A stretch of DNA of 64,000 nucleotides from the NCBI RefSeq assembly GCF_003114815.1, contig NZ_BFAZ01000001.1:76906-140905 (forward strand), in the 5' to 3' direction. Positions within the stretch are counted from its first letter, which is position 1. Every line of letters begins with the position of its first letter. The DNA is from Leptospira ellinghausenii. Its GTDB lineage: Bacteria > Spirochaetota > Leptospiria > Leptospirales > Leptospiraceae. Shown here in pieces: positions 27,948-35,504 of this stretch. The notes below the pieces were generated by a model. That model made no database searches. It saw only the letters and a list, made by a program, of their open reading frames with translations, and had not been told where the DNA came from. Both the position numbers and the translations under genes were made by a program.

Positions 27948-29497
27948 TGTTTGATGTACTTCTCAGCCCAAGATTCAAAAGATAAGGAAACAAAAATTTT
28001 GTTTTTAGAACCTTCTTCACCTAGCGCATGTTTAATTTTTCTGAATGTACTACCAGGACCAACAAAATGGATTACATTCAGTAGTTCTGGGAATCGTTTG
28101 GTAACGATGTCAAATTCAGAACCACTTCTCCAATAAGCGGCTTTGATTTTGGATGTATCAAAAGGGATTGGTATTTCTGGTGCGGAAACAAAGTAGGTAG
28201 GAATCACAGGATAAACACTAGAATGTTTGTCTGAATCCATATGTGTCAGTTTTACAAATTTAGGTTTTCTTCCTAAGATTGAATCAATTTCGGGTGGTTC
28301 ACTTTCACCGAGTCCATCACAAGTTCCATTCACCCAAAATCCACGAAGAGCAAGGTCTTTCCAAGTGGAAAGTCCAGCAGACCATAAGATTTGGTTACTT
28401 GGATTTACGGATAAATCCAATGGAAACGCATACCCTCTGGATACAAATACATCTACATCTTTTGGAATGCTATATGTAAGCCGTTCCCTCTGCCTTGCAG
28501 CCATTTTTGCGTTAGGTGGCCAAACTTCCTCTTTAGAAAATGAAAAGTTGGGACTATCTGATAGTTCCTTCGTATGTAGGATTTCACCTTGTTCGGTGAT
28601 TCCTCTAACAAATGTGACTTTTCCATAATCCCTTTTTAAAACTGTGACTCCAATCTTTTGGTGGCAACCTCCACCATACTTCGACAAAATTTCTCTTTCT
28701 TCGTTCGCAGTGAGTTCGGTTTCAGGATCAACGATTTGTGTTAATAATGATTTAAGGTGTTTGTCTTCTTTTCGGATTTCTGCACATAACGCACCCTGTG
28801 CGGGAGCACTGGGAAAAATAGAAGAAGGTAAAACCATAAATAAAGAAAGATTTAATGTTTCTCTTATGAGTTGTTTAATTTCTTTTAGTTCGGGTAATAC
28901 ATTTTCATGGTCTTGGAAATTTAGGATTCTATCCAAAGCAGCTTTTGCTACCAAAATACCACCAGACTCATGATCTAAATATTTACGAAGCCGAGTTTGG
29001 ATATTCCCTCGAACAGATTCAATATTGATTTCAAAATTATTGATAGGTGTTGGGAAATAATTCTTAAGAAATTCTTTGATATGGTATTCACGTCTTGGTG
29101 AGGATGTGAGAATTGTGATCTCATTTGGCAAATTGATCCATTTTGTTTTTTTGAATAATAAAACATCACGTACATCTTCACGACTTAAAATGGGAATTAG
29201 TGTTGTGTCGTTTCTTTCTTTTAGATCCATATCTTTAAAAGAGTGGATCACAATGTCCAATTTATGATTGAGTAAGTCTTCTTGTAGGTCTTTTGTAAAA
29301 ATTCCTTGGCCAGCAAATTGCCAAAGTGGAGTTGTTAAATCCTTATCTCCAGATGATTCTCGAAACACAGTTTCGAAGTTTATCTCTTTGTTTTTCTCTT
29401 GTAACGCTTGTTTGACAGTGTGGATTTGAATGCGAGATAGTAGGGAGGACCTACCTCCTATTTTGATTGTTTCAGACAAGTAAATCTTCCCATCCAT
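27944..29497 (-). CDS. hemC: Porphobilinogen deaminase fused to a uroporphyrinogen III synthase-like domain
   Basis: Residues 1 to about 310 are hydroxymethylbilane synthase. They show GGRSSLLSR, HSFKDMDL (usually HSMKDVP), TSSPRRE, SVRGNIQTRL, APAQGALCAE, and the cofactor-binding Cys278 in YGGGCHQKIG. About 200 further residues (320-517) are absent from ordinary HemC. They include ILWSAGLSTWKDLALRGFWV followed by NGTCDGLGE, and a C-terminal VIHFVGPGSTFRKIKHA. No separate hemD is in the operon, so this extension probably supplies uroporphyrinogen III synthase activity, and bifunctional HemC has been described in Leptospira. ATG 29497 lies inside the end of hemA (26-nt overlap). Confidence 0.92.
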   Translation of the reverse strand: MDGKIYLSETIKIGGRSSLLSRIQIHTVKQALQEKNKEINFETVFRESSGDKDLTTPLWQFAGQGIFTKDLQEDLLNHKLDIVIHSFKDMDLKERNDTTLIPILSREDVRDVLLFKKTKWINLPNEITILTSSPRREYHIKEFLKNYFPTPINNFEINIESVRGNIQTRLRKYLDHESGGILVAKAALDRILNFQDHENVLPELKEIKQLIRETLNLSLFMVLPSSIFPSAPAQGALCAEIRKEDKHLKSLLTQIVDPETELTANEEREILSKYGGGCHQKIGVTVLKRDYGKVTFVRGITEQGEILHTKELSDSPNFSFSKEEVWPPNAKMAARQRERLTYSIPKDVDVFVSRGYAFPLDLSVNPSNQILWSAGLSTWKDLALRGFWVNGTCDGLGESEPPEIDSILGRKPKFVKLTHMDSDKHSSVYPVIPTYFVSAPEIPIPFDTSKIKAAYWRSGSEFDIVTKRFPELLNVIHFVGPGSTFRKIKHALGEEGSKNKIFVSLSFESWAEKYIKQ

Positions 29498-30344
29498 TCA
29501 TAATATGAAGTTGTTCTTCCTCCCGTTCTCTTGTGAGTTCCGTGAGATAGTATTGTAAATCCATTTTGACTGTTTGGATTTGTTCGTCGGTTTCGTGTAA
29601 GTCATTTAGGATTTGTGAAAGTGGTATGTAGTGATCATAATTTTTGTTTTCATCTTTATTTTCTCTAAAATCTAAAATGATAGATGATGATCGTATCATG
29701 TCTTCCCAGTTAAATGGCAAAAAACTAGAGGCAATGATGATTGCTTCATGACTTGGTTTATAATCTTCCCAATGGTGAGTGGTGATTGGGTAAAGGGCAC
29801 TCAGTTCTTCGAGTCGGGTATGGTTCCGACCAACCAAACGAACTACTTTTTGTTTGGATACAAGATAAGGCAAAATCGAATCTACGAGTTTACCTGTGCC
29901 AAGCAGGGTGACTTCCTTGTGGTTATGTAGATAGGATTCTGTAACACTTCCATAGGTTTGTCTGCCAATGCCAACAAGATACTTGGACCGAATTTGTTTG
30001 GTATGTTCTAAAATTTGGTCTCTGAGGCGGAGCAGTGACGTTCCAAAATTGGAACCGTTTGTATTTTCCTCACGGAAACGATCCCGAAACTGTGCTTGGA
30101 TTTCTGATTCTCCAAATAACTTGGATCGTAAACCCGAGACCACTTCGAGTAAAAATCGATAGGCATCATATCCGTGGTAAACTTCCCAACCCTCAAAAAA
30201 ACGTTCATTTCCTTCCATGGGAAAAATCCGATTGTCAGTGAAGACAAGTGTCCTTTGACAAGTTTTCCAAACCTCTAGATGAGAATCGTCTAAAGGCTTA
30301 GAGATGGGATCAGTCGAATGGAGTAGAATCAGGTTTGACCACAT
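29472..30344 (-). CDS. hemA: Glutamyl-tRNA reductase, short form
   Basis: This enzyme reduces glutamyl-tRNA(Glu) to glutamate-1-semialdehyde with NADPH, the first committed step of the C5 heme pathway. The protein is divergent and only 290 aa (about 420 is usual). The catalytic Cys29 is in WKTCQRTLVF (family STCNRTE), the domain I signature is GLRSKLFGESEIQAQF, and the NADPH site is VTLLGTGKLVDSIL. The C-terminal dimerisation domain of other GluTRs is essentially missing; only the start of its long helix (about 250-285) remains. It is first in the hem operon. No strong Shine-Dalgarno is seen before ATG 30344. Confidence 0.88.
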   Translation of the reverse strand: MWSNLILLHSTDPISKPLDDSHLEVWKTCQRTLVFTDNRIFPMEGNERFFEGWEVYHGYDAYRFLLEVVSGLRSKLFGESEIQAQFRDRFREENTNGSNFGTSLLRLRDQILEHTKQIRSKYLVGIGRQTYGSVTESYLHNHKEVTLLGTGKLVDSILPYLVSKQKVVRLVGRNHTRLEELSALYPITTHHWEDYKPSHEAIIIASSFLPFNWEDMIRSSSIILDFRENKDENKNYDHYIPLSQILNDLHETDEQIQTVKMDLQYYLTELTREREEEQLHIMNGWEDLLV

Positions 30345-30414
30345 AATTTTATTCTATCAAATACATCCTGGGTACTGTCACAAGATTGTCAGTTCCTAAA
30401 AAAAATAAATGTGA

Positions 30415-30435
30415 TATTGATACTTAATCTCAATA
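30415..30435. promoter_or_regulatory. Imperfect 21-bp inverted repeat between hemA and msrB
   Basis: The element starts TATTGA and ends TCAATA, with further symmetry inside (A at 8, T at 10, A at 12, T at 14), in the 109-nt divergent region. Its centre is about 81 nt upstream of hemA and 29 nt upstream of msrB. Its size and AT-rich symmetry resemble Fur/PerR-family boxes, which would make sense for heme and oxidative-repair genes. The assignment to that family is inference. Confidence 0.35.
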
Positions 30436-30453
30436 AGAGAGGCAAACGATACG

Positions 30454-30840
30454 ATGGAAAATCAAAATTGGAAAGAGGTTCTCACTCCACTACAGTACCA
30501 AGTGACCAGAGAGAAGGGCACCGAACGGCCGTTCACTGGTGAATACTATGCTCACAAAGAAAAAGGTACGTATTTATGTGTGTGTTGTGGAGAGGCTTTG
30601 TTTTCTTCAGAATCAAAATATGATTCAGGAAGTGGATGGCCGAGTTATTATGAGCCAGTGCGAAAAGATGTGATCGCAACCGAAACTGACAAAACCCATG
30701 GTATGGTTCGAACTGAAATCATGTGCCAAAATTGTGGAGCACACTTAGGACATGTATTTCCAGACGGGCCAAAACCAACAGGTCTTCGTTATTGTGTGAA
30801 TTCTGCTTCCTTAAAATTTCAAAAAAAGGAAACGGAATGA
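30454..30840 (+). CDS. msrB: Peptide-methionine (R)-S-oxide reductase
   Basis: MsrB reduces methionine-R-sulfoxide in damaged proteins. The 128-aa protein has the two zinc-binding CxxC pairs (CVCC and CQNC), the signature [22 protein letters not shown], and the catalytic cysteine in [12 protein letters not shown]. It is a stand-alone domain without MsrA and without a signal peptide, so it should be cytoplasmic. GAGAGG lies 11 nt before ATG 30454. It diverges from the hem operon and ends 17 nt from a convergent small gene. Confidence 0.96.
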   Translation: MENQNWKEVLTPLQYQVTREKGTERPFTGEYYAHKEKGTYLCVCCGEALFSSESKYDSGSGWPSYYEPVRKDVIATETDKTHGMVRTEIMCQNCGAHLGHVFPDGPKPTGLRYCVNSASLKFQKKETE

Positions 30841-30857
30841 AAGTACCATTGAATTTC

Positions 30858-31310
30858 TTATTCTTGTAACCAAGATACTTCTTGGCAAGTTTCCCATTTC
30901 CTTGGACTCACTTCCTTTCCATTCCATTGTGCTAATGTATAGGAATCCGAGCGGATTCCGACTCGTTTCACAATTTGGTTGGCAAGGGAAGAATAATGAA
31001 GTGCCTCACAACTATGTCCAAGTTTCGTTTCTAATTTTGCCATTTGGAAAAGTAAATGTGCGTTTCCTTCAGTGTCTTTCATCCCAATCGATTGTTTGAG
31101 TAAAATTGCTTTTTTGAGATCATCTCGTGCGGATAAGAAGTCTCCTGATTCCATTTTTTTTGCCGACCGTTCTTCCAATTCAGCAATGACCATAGGGATT
31201 CGAGACAGGCGAGTGTGGACTAAGATTTCTTCCACAGATTGGTCCAACTGAGGTTCTGCCCACAAACCAATGGAAATGATGAAAAAGAGAGCGAAATGAT
31301 AAAACTTCAT
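30858..31310 (-). CDS. Small exported hypothetical protein
   Basis: A 150-aa protein from ATG 31310 (AAGGA 8 nt upstream), with a signal peptide (MKFYHFALFFIISIGLWA, cleavage near residue 19). Helices resembling TPR units follow (DFLSARDDLKKAILLKQSIG; NAHLLFQMAKLETKLGHSCE). A longer frame opens upstream but would run through the RNase P RNA gene on the other strand, so it is rejected. I do not recognise the family. A periplasmic helical-repeat protein is the most that can be said. Confidence 0.72.
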   Translation of the reverse strand: MKFYHFALFFIISIGLWAEPQLDQSVEEILVHTRLSRIPMVIAELEERSAKKMESGDFLSARDDLKKAILLKQSIGMKDTEGNAHLLFQMAKLETKLGHSCEALHYSSLANQIVKRVGIRSDSYTLAQWNGKEVSPRKWETCQEVSWLQE

Positions 31311-31416
31311 ACGTTGGTTCCTTACTGTTTTCAATTCATGGATCAGTTTGCATAAATTGTGCCAAAGTTTTGAAATACTCCTCGACGCACTTCTGAAATC
31401 TAATTTCAATGAAAGA

Positions 31417-31761
31417 GACTCTGGCCGAGCGATCGCCTTTTTGTTTCCCTCTGGAAACAAAGGGGAGGAAAGTCCGGACACTAGGGGACAATCGGACCAA
31501 GTAATGCTTGGGCTTTTTCTTTTTAGCAATAAGAAGGAAGGGACGGAAAGTGCAACAGAAAGAATACCGCCTACCCTGGTAGGTAAGGGTGAAATGGTGG
31601 AGTAAGAGCCCACCGCTTTGTTTGTGAAAACAATGGCCGGTAAACCCTCCGATGTGCAATCTCAAGTAAACAACCGTTATGAGCCTGTCCCGCCAGGTTG
31701 TGGGTAGAGAGCATTAGATAAATGATCGCCTAAAACAGAATCCGGCTTACGGGCCAGAGTC
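31417..31761 (+). ncRNA. rnpB: RNase P RNA (M1-like, bacterial type A)
   Basis: This is the catalytic RNA of ribonuclease P, which matures tRNA 5' ends. Conserved blocks are readable in order: GAGGAAAGTCCGGAC near 31465, ACAGAAA near 31555, GGTAAGGGTGAAA near 31583, GGTAAACCC near 31639, and AGATAAATGATCGCC then ACAGAATCCGGCTTA near 31715-31749. The ends GACTCTGGCC (31417-31426) and GGCCAGAGTC (31752-31761) form a perfect 10-bp P1 helix, followed by nine T at 31764-31772 as terminator. The stop codon of the minus-strand NERD gene lies inside its last 15 nt. Confidence 0.95.
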
Positions 31762-33306
31762 ACTTTTTTTTAAAATGTTTTGAATCACCTTTTCTTCATT
31801 AGGTGGGTAAAATACACAGACCAAACTCCGAATTTTTAATATTGTTTCTGCCAATAAAACTTTTGTGTCTGTTAGGTGCCAATTTTCAAATCCAATCAAT
31901 ATTCCACATGTTTCTTCCATACCTGCAAATTCTTTGCAAGAGTAATGACGCATTTGGTTTTCCATCAAAAATTGTTTTAAACCATTTTGGAGCACTGACT
32001 CATCAGATGGATACAAAACTACAATTTCGTCATTTTCGATTTCCAAAACTTTTTTTGCGTAACCATAACACCAACGCATTTGGTCGGTTAAGTCCTCATC
32101 ATTTTTAATGAATTGGATGTCTGAAAAATTTTCAAGAATCGGTGTTTCTGAAAAATCATCGAGTAAGGAATTGGCAAATGTAACAATTTCCGGTGAATTT
32201 CGTATATTCCTTTTGATGTCCCAAATATGGACAGGTAACGATTGTAAATAATCTAAAATAGGTGTGGATGAATATTTGAATCGTCTGGATACAAAAAGAA
32301 TCCAATCTTTTTCTTCCCAAAAGAATTTGGAAAGATATAAAAAAAGTTCCGATTGTTTATCATCAGTAATGATCTCTTCAATCCCATCCACAAGTAATAG
32401 ATCGATGTGATTGTGATTGATTTCTTTATAATGGGAAATGAGTTCTATATTATTTTTTTCTGGGATATGACTCAGTTCTTCTTTCCAAATTTCATAGAGG
32501 GCTTTTGCTCCCTGCCATAAAAGAACTTTTTTCCCTTTCCTCGCATTTTGTAGGGCAAGTTCCCCACAAAGGATGGATTTTCCAGATCCTGAACTACCAA
32601 AAACCAAGTTATGCGAAAATTGGTTAATTCCCTTCACTAGGGAAAATTGTTCTTCGGTAAAAAATAATAAGTTCTCTTCTTCTTTCTCATTCTTCGAGCG
32701 AAAGGTTTGGAAAAAGTTTAGATTTTTTTTGATGATTTCATGGGCTTTGACAAGTACGGAATCAGGAAGTGGCTCTCTTCCATTTCTATAAAAAATGGAT
32801 TCTAAAATTGTATTGAGACTTGTATCTTCTCCTACTTCCCTTCCGCCAAACACAAATAAGTTTTGGTCATTGGGAAGATGGAATTCCTTTCTCTCGTTTT
32901 TTAAAAAGAAGATCGCACTATCATAATACTCTTCTGGAAATAAATCGACAAGTTGATTGTGGTTTTTGAAAAATTCTCGGATGATTTCTCTTTGTGTGGT
33001 TACTTGTTCGATTGGATTTTTATAAGACTTTCCTTCTACTGGTTCCCATTCCCTGCCTCTTACATTATAAAATTCCCATTCTCCTTTTTTTTGTCTCCAC
33101 TTTCCGTTTTTTAATTCGATTGTGATGACTCCATATGGTGATACAACTAGGAAGTCTATCTCACGCATGGGAACATCGGGCGTGATTAAAGTAAGAGAAT
33201 AATAAATATTACAAGGGAATTGAATTTCGTTCGAAAAACGATGGTAATAATAGGATTCGAGAGAAATGTCTCTCGTTTTTCCATGAAACTGTTTCGGATA
33301 AATCAT
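31747..33306 (-). CDS. NERD nuclease-related domain and P-loop helicase-like protein
   Basis: A 519-aa protein. Residues about 15-135 form a NERD domain, a PD-(D/E)xK nuclease-like fold, with Asp51 (MREIDFLVV) and Glu64-x-Lys66 (ITIELKNGK) as the expected catalytic triad. Residues about 215-430 are a P-loop ATPase: Walker A is GSSGSGKS (237-244) and the Walker B-like strand is IDLLLVDGIEE. The region after it has SRRFKYSS and IKRNIRNSPEIVTFANSLL, the latter like helicase motif IV of the UvrD group. It may process or unwind nucleic acid, and its role is unknown. The 3' end overlaps rnpB (opposite strand) by 15 nt. It diverges from a lipoprotein gene. Confidence 0.82.
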   Translation of the reverse strand: MIYPKQFHGKTRDISLESYYYHRFSNEIQFPCNIYYSLTLITPDVPMREIDFLVVSPYGVITIELKNGKWRQKKGEWEFYNVRGREWEPVEGKSYKNPIEQVTTQREIIREFFKNHNQLVDLFPEEYYDSAIFFLKNERKEFHLPNDQNLFVFGGREVGEDTSLNTILESIFYRNGREPLPDSVLVKAHEIIKKNLNFFQTFRSKNEKEEENLLFFTEEQFSLVKGINQFSHNLVFGSSGSGKSILCGELALQNARKGKKVLLWQGAKALYEIWKEELSHIPEKNNIELISHYKEINHNHIDLLLVDGIEEIITDDKQSELFLYLSKFFWEEKDWILFVSRRFKYSSTPILDYLQSLPVHIWDIKRNIRNSPEIVTFANSLLDDFSETPILENFSDIQFIKNDEDLTDQMRWCYGYAKKVLEIENDEIVVLYPSDESVLQNGLKQFLMENQMRHYSCKEFAGMEETCGILIGFENWHLTDTKVLLAETILKIRSLVCVFYPPNEEKVIQNILKKSDSGP

Positions 33307-33349
33307 TTTTTAGTTCTGTAATCTTTGTCGTATCTGTTCTAATGACGAT

Positions 33350-33949
33350 ATGAAACGGATACCACGAACCTTGATATTCTGCCTATTGTTTTGTGCCTGC
33401 GCAGGAGGGAATATCAAAATAAAGATTAAACCCGACCTTTCGGGAGATCTCGTCATTTATCAAAAAAAAATCACAAAGAAACAAAAGGGAAGTTTTTTAG
33501 GTTCTGGACTAACTGATACGGGAGAGGTCACTATCACTCTCAAAGAAAGGTCTTATCAGTTTGGAAATTATACCCAAATGTTACCTCCAGGATTTCGTTT
33601 TGTTACGTTTGTGGAAGACCAAATACCTGAGATCCAACTTGGCATCGATACAAGCCAAAACTCTCCACTGCTTTCTTCTCTTGAAATCGTTCGAGAAGAC
33701 ATCAATTCGATTTTATCAGAAGCCAAGTTAAGAGATGATTTACTTCGTTTTAATACCCTTGTGGAGTTCATTCAATTTGAAGTTCACTTCCCATTTCCAA
33801 TCAAAAAAGTAAAATTTTTAGATCCTAGAACCGCAGGCGAATGGACAGTACGCCTGGATAGCAGTGATAAAATGATTGTAAACATTCCCTTACATTCTGT
33901 TTGGGCAGGCGAGCACGCGTTAACAATTGTTCAAATTTATCCAGAATGA
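33350..33949 (+). CDS. Putative lipoprotein
   Basis: A 199-aa protein with a signal peptide ending in a spirochaete-style lipobox (LIFCLLFCACAGG; the acylated Cys is probably residue 17). The mature part is beta-rich (IKIKIKPDLSGDLVIYQKKI) and resembles the dosage of strands seen in other Leptospira lipoproteins of unknown role. There is no enzymatic motif. The start at ATG 33350 has no clear Shine-Dalgarno. It ends 3 nt from the convergent Met8-like gene. Confidence 0.78.
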   Translation: MKRIPRTLIFCLLFCACAGGNIKIKIKPDLSGDLVIYQKKITKKQKGSFLGSGLTDTGEVTITLKERSYQFGNYTQMLPPGFRFVTFVEDQIPEIQLGIDTSQNSPLLSSLEIVREDINSILSEAKLRDDLLRFNTLVEFIQFEVHFPFPIKKVKFLDPRTAGEWTVRLDSSDKMIVNIPLHSVWAGEHALTIVQIYPE

Positions 33950-33952
33950 GAT

Positions 33953-34546
33953 TTATGGTTTGTGGAAATATTCGGAATTTAATTTTTGGATGATTTCTTT
34001 TAATACGATTCTACGTTGTTCTTTTTCTGGCAGAATTTCTTTGAGATTCCGTCTCATGGCAAAAAGAGTTTCTAATAACTCATGATCTTCGTCTGGGATG
34101 GTTTCTTCAAATAGTTTACGTAAACTGGATGAAACACCAGCAAACATTCCGTCGGTGGAAATCGCAAATTGAATTGGTCCAATTTGGATTGTGGAAGAAG
34201 AATAAAAATCGCAGTTTTTAGGATCATCCACTGAATTCACCCAAATGCCTTTCTCTTTGGCGATGGTTCTGAATTTTTTGTTTGTGTTGGGATCACTGGT
34301 GGCTAAAAAAATAATATCCCTATCGTTTAAATCTTCTTCAGTGACGGCTCTGGTTTCTGTTTTGATATTAGGGTATTTTTCTAAGAAAACTTTTACTTCA
34401 TCCATGAAATCCAAAGAGATGATATGGATATTGGCACCTGTATGTTCGAGCCCTAATAATTTTTCCAGGCAAGCATTCCCACCACCTACAATTAAAATAT
34501 TCCTACCTTCTAAGTTTAGAAAGATTGGGTATTTTTTAACACTCAT
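33953..34546 (-). CDS. Precorrin-2 dehydrogenase (Met8/CysG N-terminal type)
   Basis: A 197-aa NAD-dependent enzyme of siroheme synthesis that oxidises precorrin-2 to sirohydrochlorin. Some family members also insert the iron. The NAD motif is NILIVGGGNACLEKLLGL, and IIFLATSDPNTNK and WVNSVDDPKNCDFY carry the conserved Asp. The C-terminus has a short dimerisation/chelatase-like helical part (VSSSLRKLFEETIPDED). Its start overlaps the cobA stop by 4 nt. No separate SirB/CbiX chelatase is seen in the window. Confidence 0.9.
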   Translation of the reverse strand: MSVKKYPIFLNLEGRNILIVGGGNACLEKLLGLEHTGANIHIISLDFMDEVKVFLEKYPNIKTETRAVTEEDLNDRDIIFLATSDPNTNKKFRTIAKEKGIWVNSVDDPKNCDFYSSSTIQIGPIQFAISTDGMFAGVSSSLRKLFEETIPDEDHELLETLFAMRRNLKEILPEKEQRRIVLKEIIQKLNSEYFHKP

Positions 34547-35340
34547 TCCATTGGTTCCGAGATAAATGGAAAAAAAGAAATACTTTCCAACTGTTTTTTT
34601 TCACCTAACAAAAGTGGACGAACTACTTCACCAACGTATAAAATACCTGGTCCCTTTGTTTTTTTCTCCAATCCTTCCTTTTGGGTTTTGTCGAGAGTGG
34701 AGACTGTATAAGTTGCACGAGTACTACCTGCATTTTCCAAAAGTGCAATGGGTGTCGACGGACTTACCCCTTTTCGGATGAGTCGCTCAGCTAACTCTTT
34801 TGTTTTTTGGCTTCCCATTAAGATGACTATGGTACCTGGGAAATTTTCCATTCCCATCCAACTCCGTTCCTCTTCTAAAATGGTATGCCCATCAAGGATG
34901 ATGATTTGGCGTGATAATCCTCTCACTGTCAGTGAGATTCCAAGGTCGGATGCTCCCGTTGTCACTGAACTCACTCCTGGGATGACTTCGAACGGGATTC
35001 CATTTGTTTCCAGTGTTTGGATTTCTTCTGACAACCTTCCAAAGATGGAAGCATCTCCCCCTTTCAAACGGACCACCCGTTTGCCTTGGTTTGCATAATG
35101 AACAAGAAGGGAGTTGATTTCGTCCTGGGTGCGGTAATGTTCTTTGGCACGTTTGCCCACATAGAGGATTTGGGAGGACTCAGGGAAAATCTCTAAAAAG
35201 CTAGGATCGAGGAGGGCATCGTACAAGATCACATCGGCGGATTCGATCCGAGATTTTCCACGAAGGGTAAGGAGGTCAACGGGGCCTGGACCACCACTCA
35301 CAAAACTCACAAATCCTTGTTCTGTCTTATTGGAGGACAT
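34543..35340 (-). CDS. cobA: Uroporphyrinogen-III C-methyltransferase
   Basis: SUMT methylates uroporphyrinogen III twice to give precorrin-2, the branch point to siroheme. From ATG 35340 it is 265 aa. A TTG 18 nt upstream is possible but adds nothing conserved. The SAM-binding segment GGPGPVDLLTLRG, ADVILYDALL, VVRLKGGDASIFGR and VIPGVSSVTTGASDLGISLT are all family motifs. It is coupled to the Met8-like gene and diverges from cysJI, whose product CysI needs siroheme. Confidence 0.94.
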   Translation of the reverse strand: MSSNKTEQGFVSFVSGGPGPVDLLTLRGKSRIESADVILYDALLDPSFLEIFPESSQILYVGKRAKEHYRTQDEINSLLVHYANQGKRVVRLKGGDASIFGRLSEEIQTLETNGIPFEVIPGVSSVTTGASDLGISLTVRGLSRQIIILDGHTILEEERSWMGMENFPGTIVILMGSQKTKELAERLIRKGVSPSTPIALLENAGSTRATYTVSTLDKTQKEGLEKKTKGPGILYVGEVVRPLLLGEKKQLESISFFPFISEPME

Positions 35341-35504
35341 ATCTGCTATACCTTGCAATCCTGCTAGAAAACGTCAAGTGATTGGCTAATTATTTCTACA
35401 AAATCTCCATTTTTTTGGTTTACTCGTCTCTAACCTTGGGAAAAGATTCAATTTATAAGACTTTTTGGATGTTTTACTGGAATCCAACACAAGCATAGGT
35501 TTTT

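Noticed and set aside
31311..31613. N-terminal extension of the small exported protein gene (frame opens at 31613)
   Set aside because: The extension runs antisense through the RNase P RNA. A signal peptide and an AAGGA site support the start at 31310.
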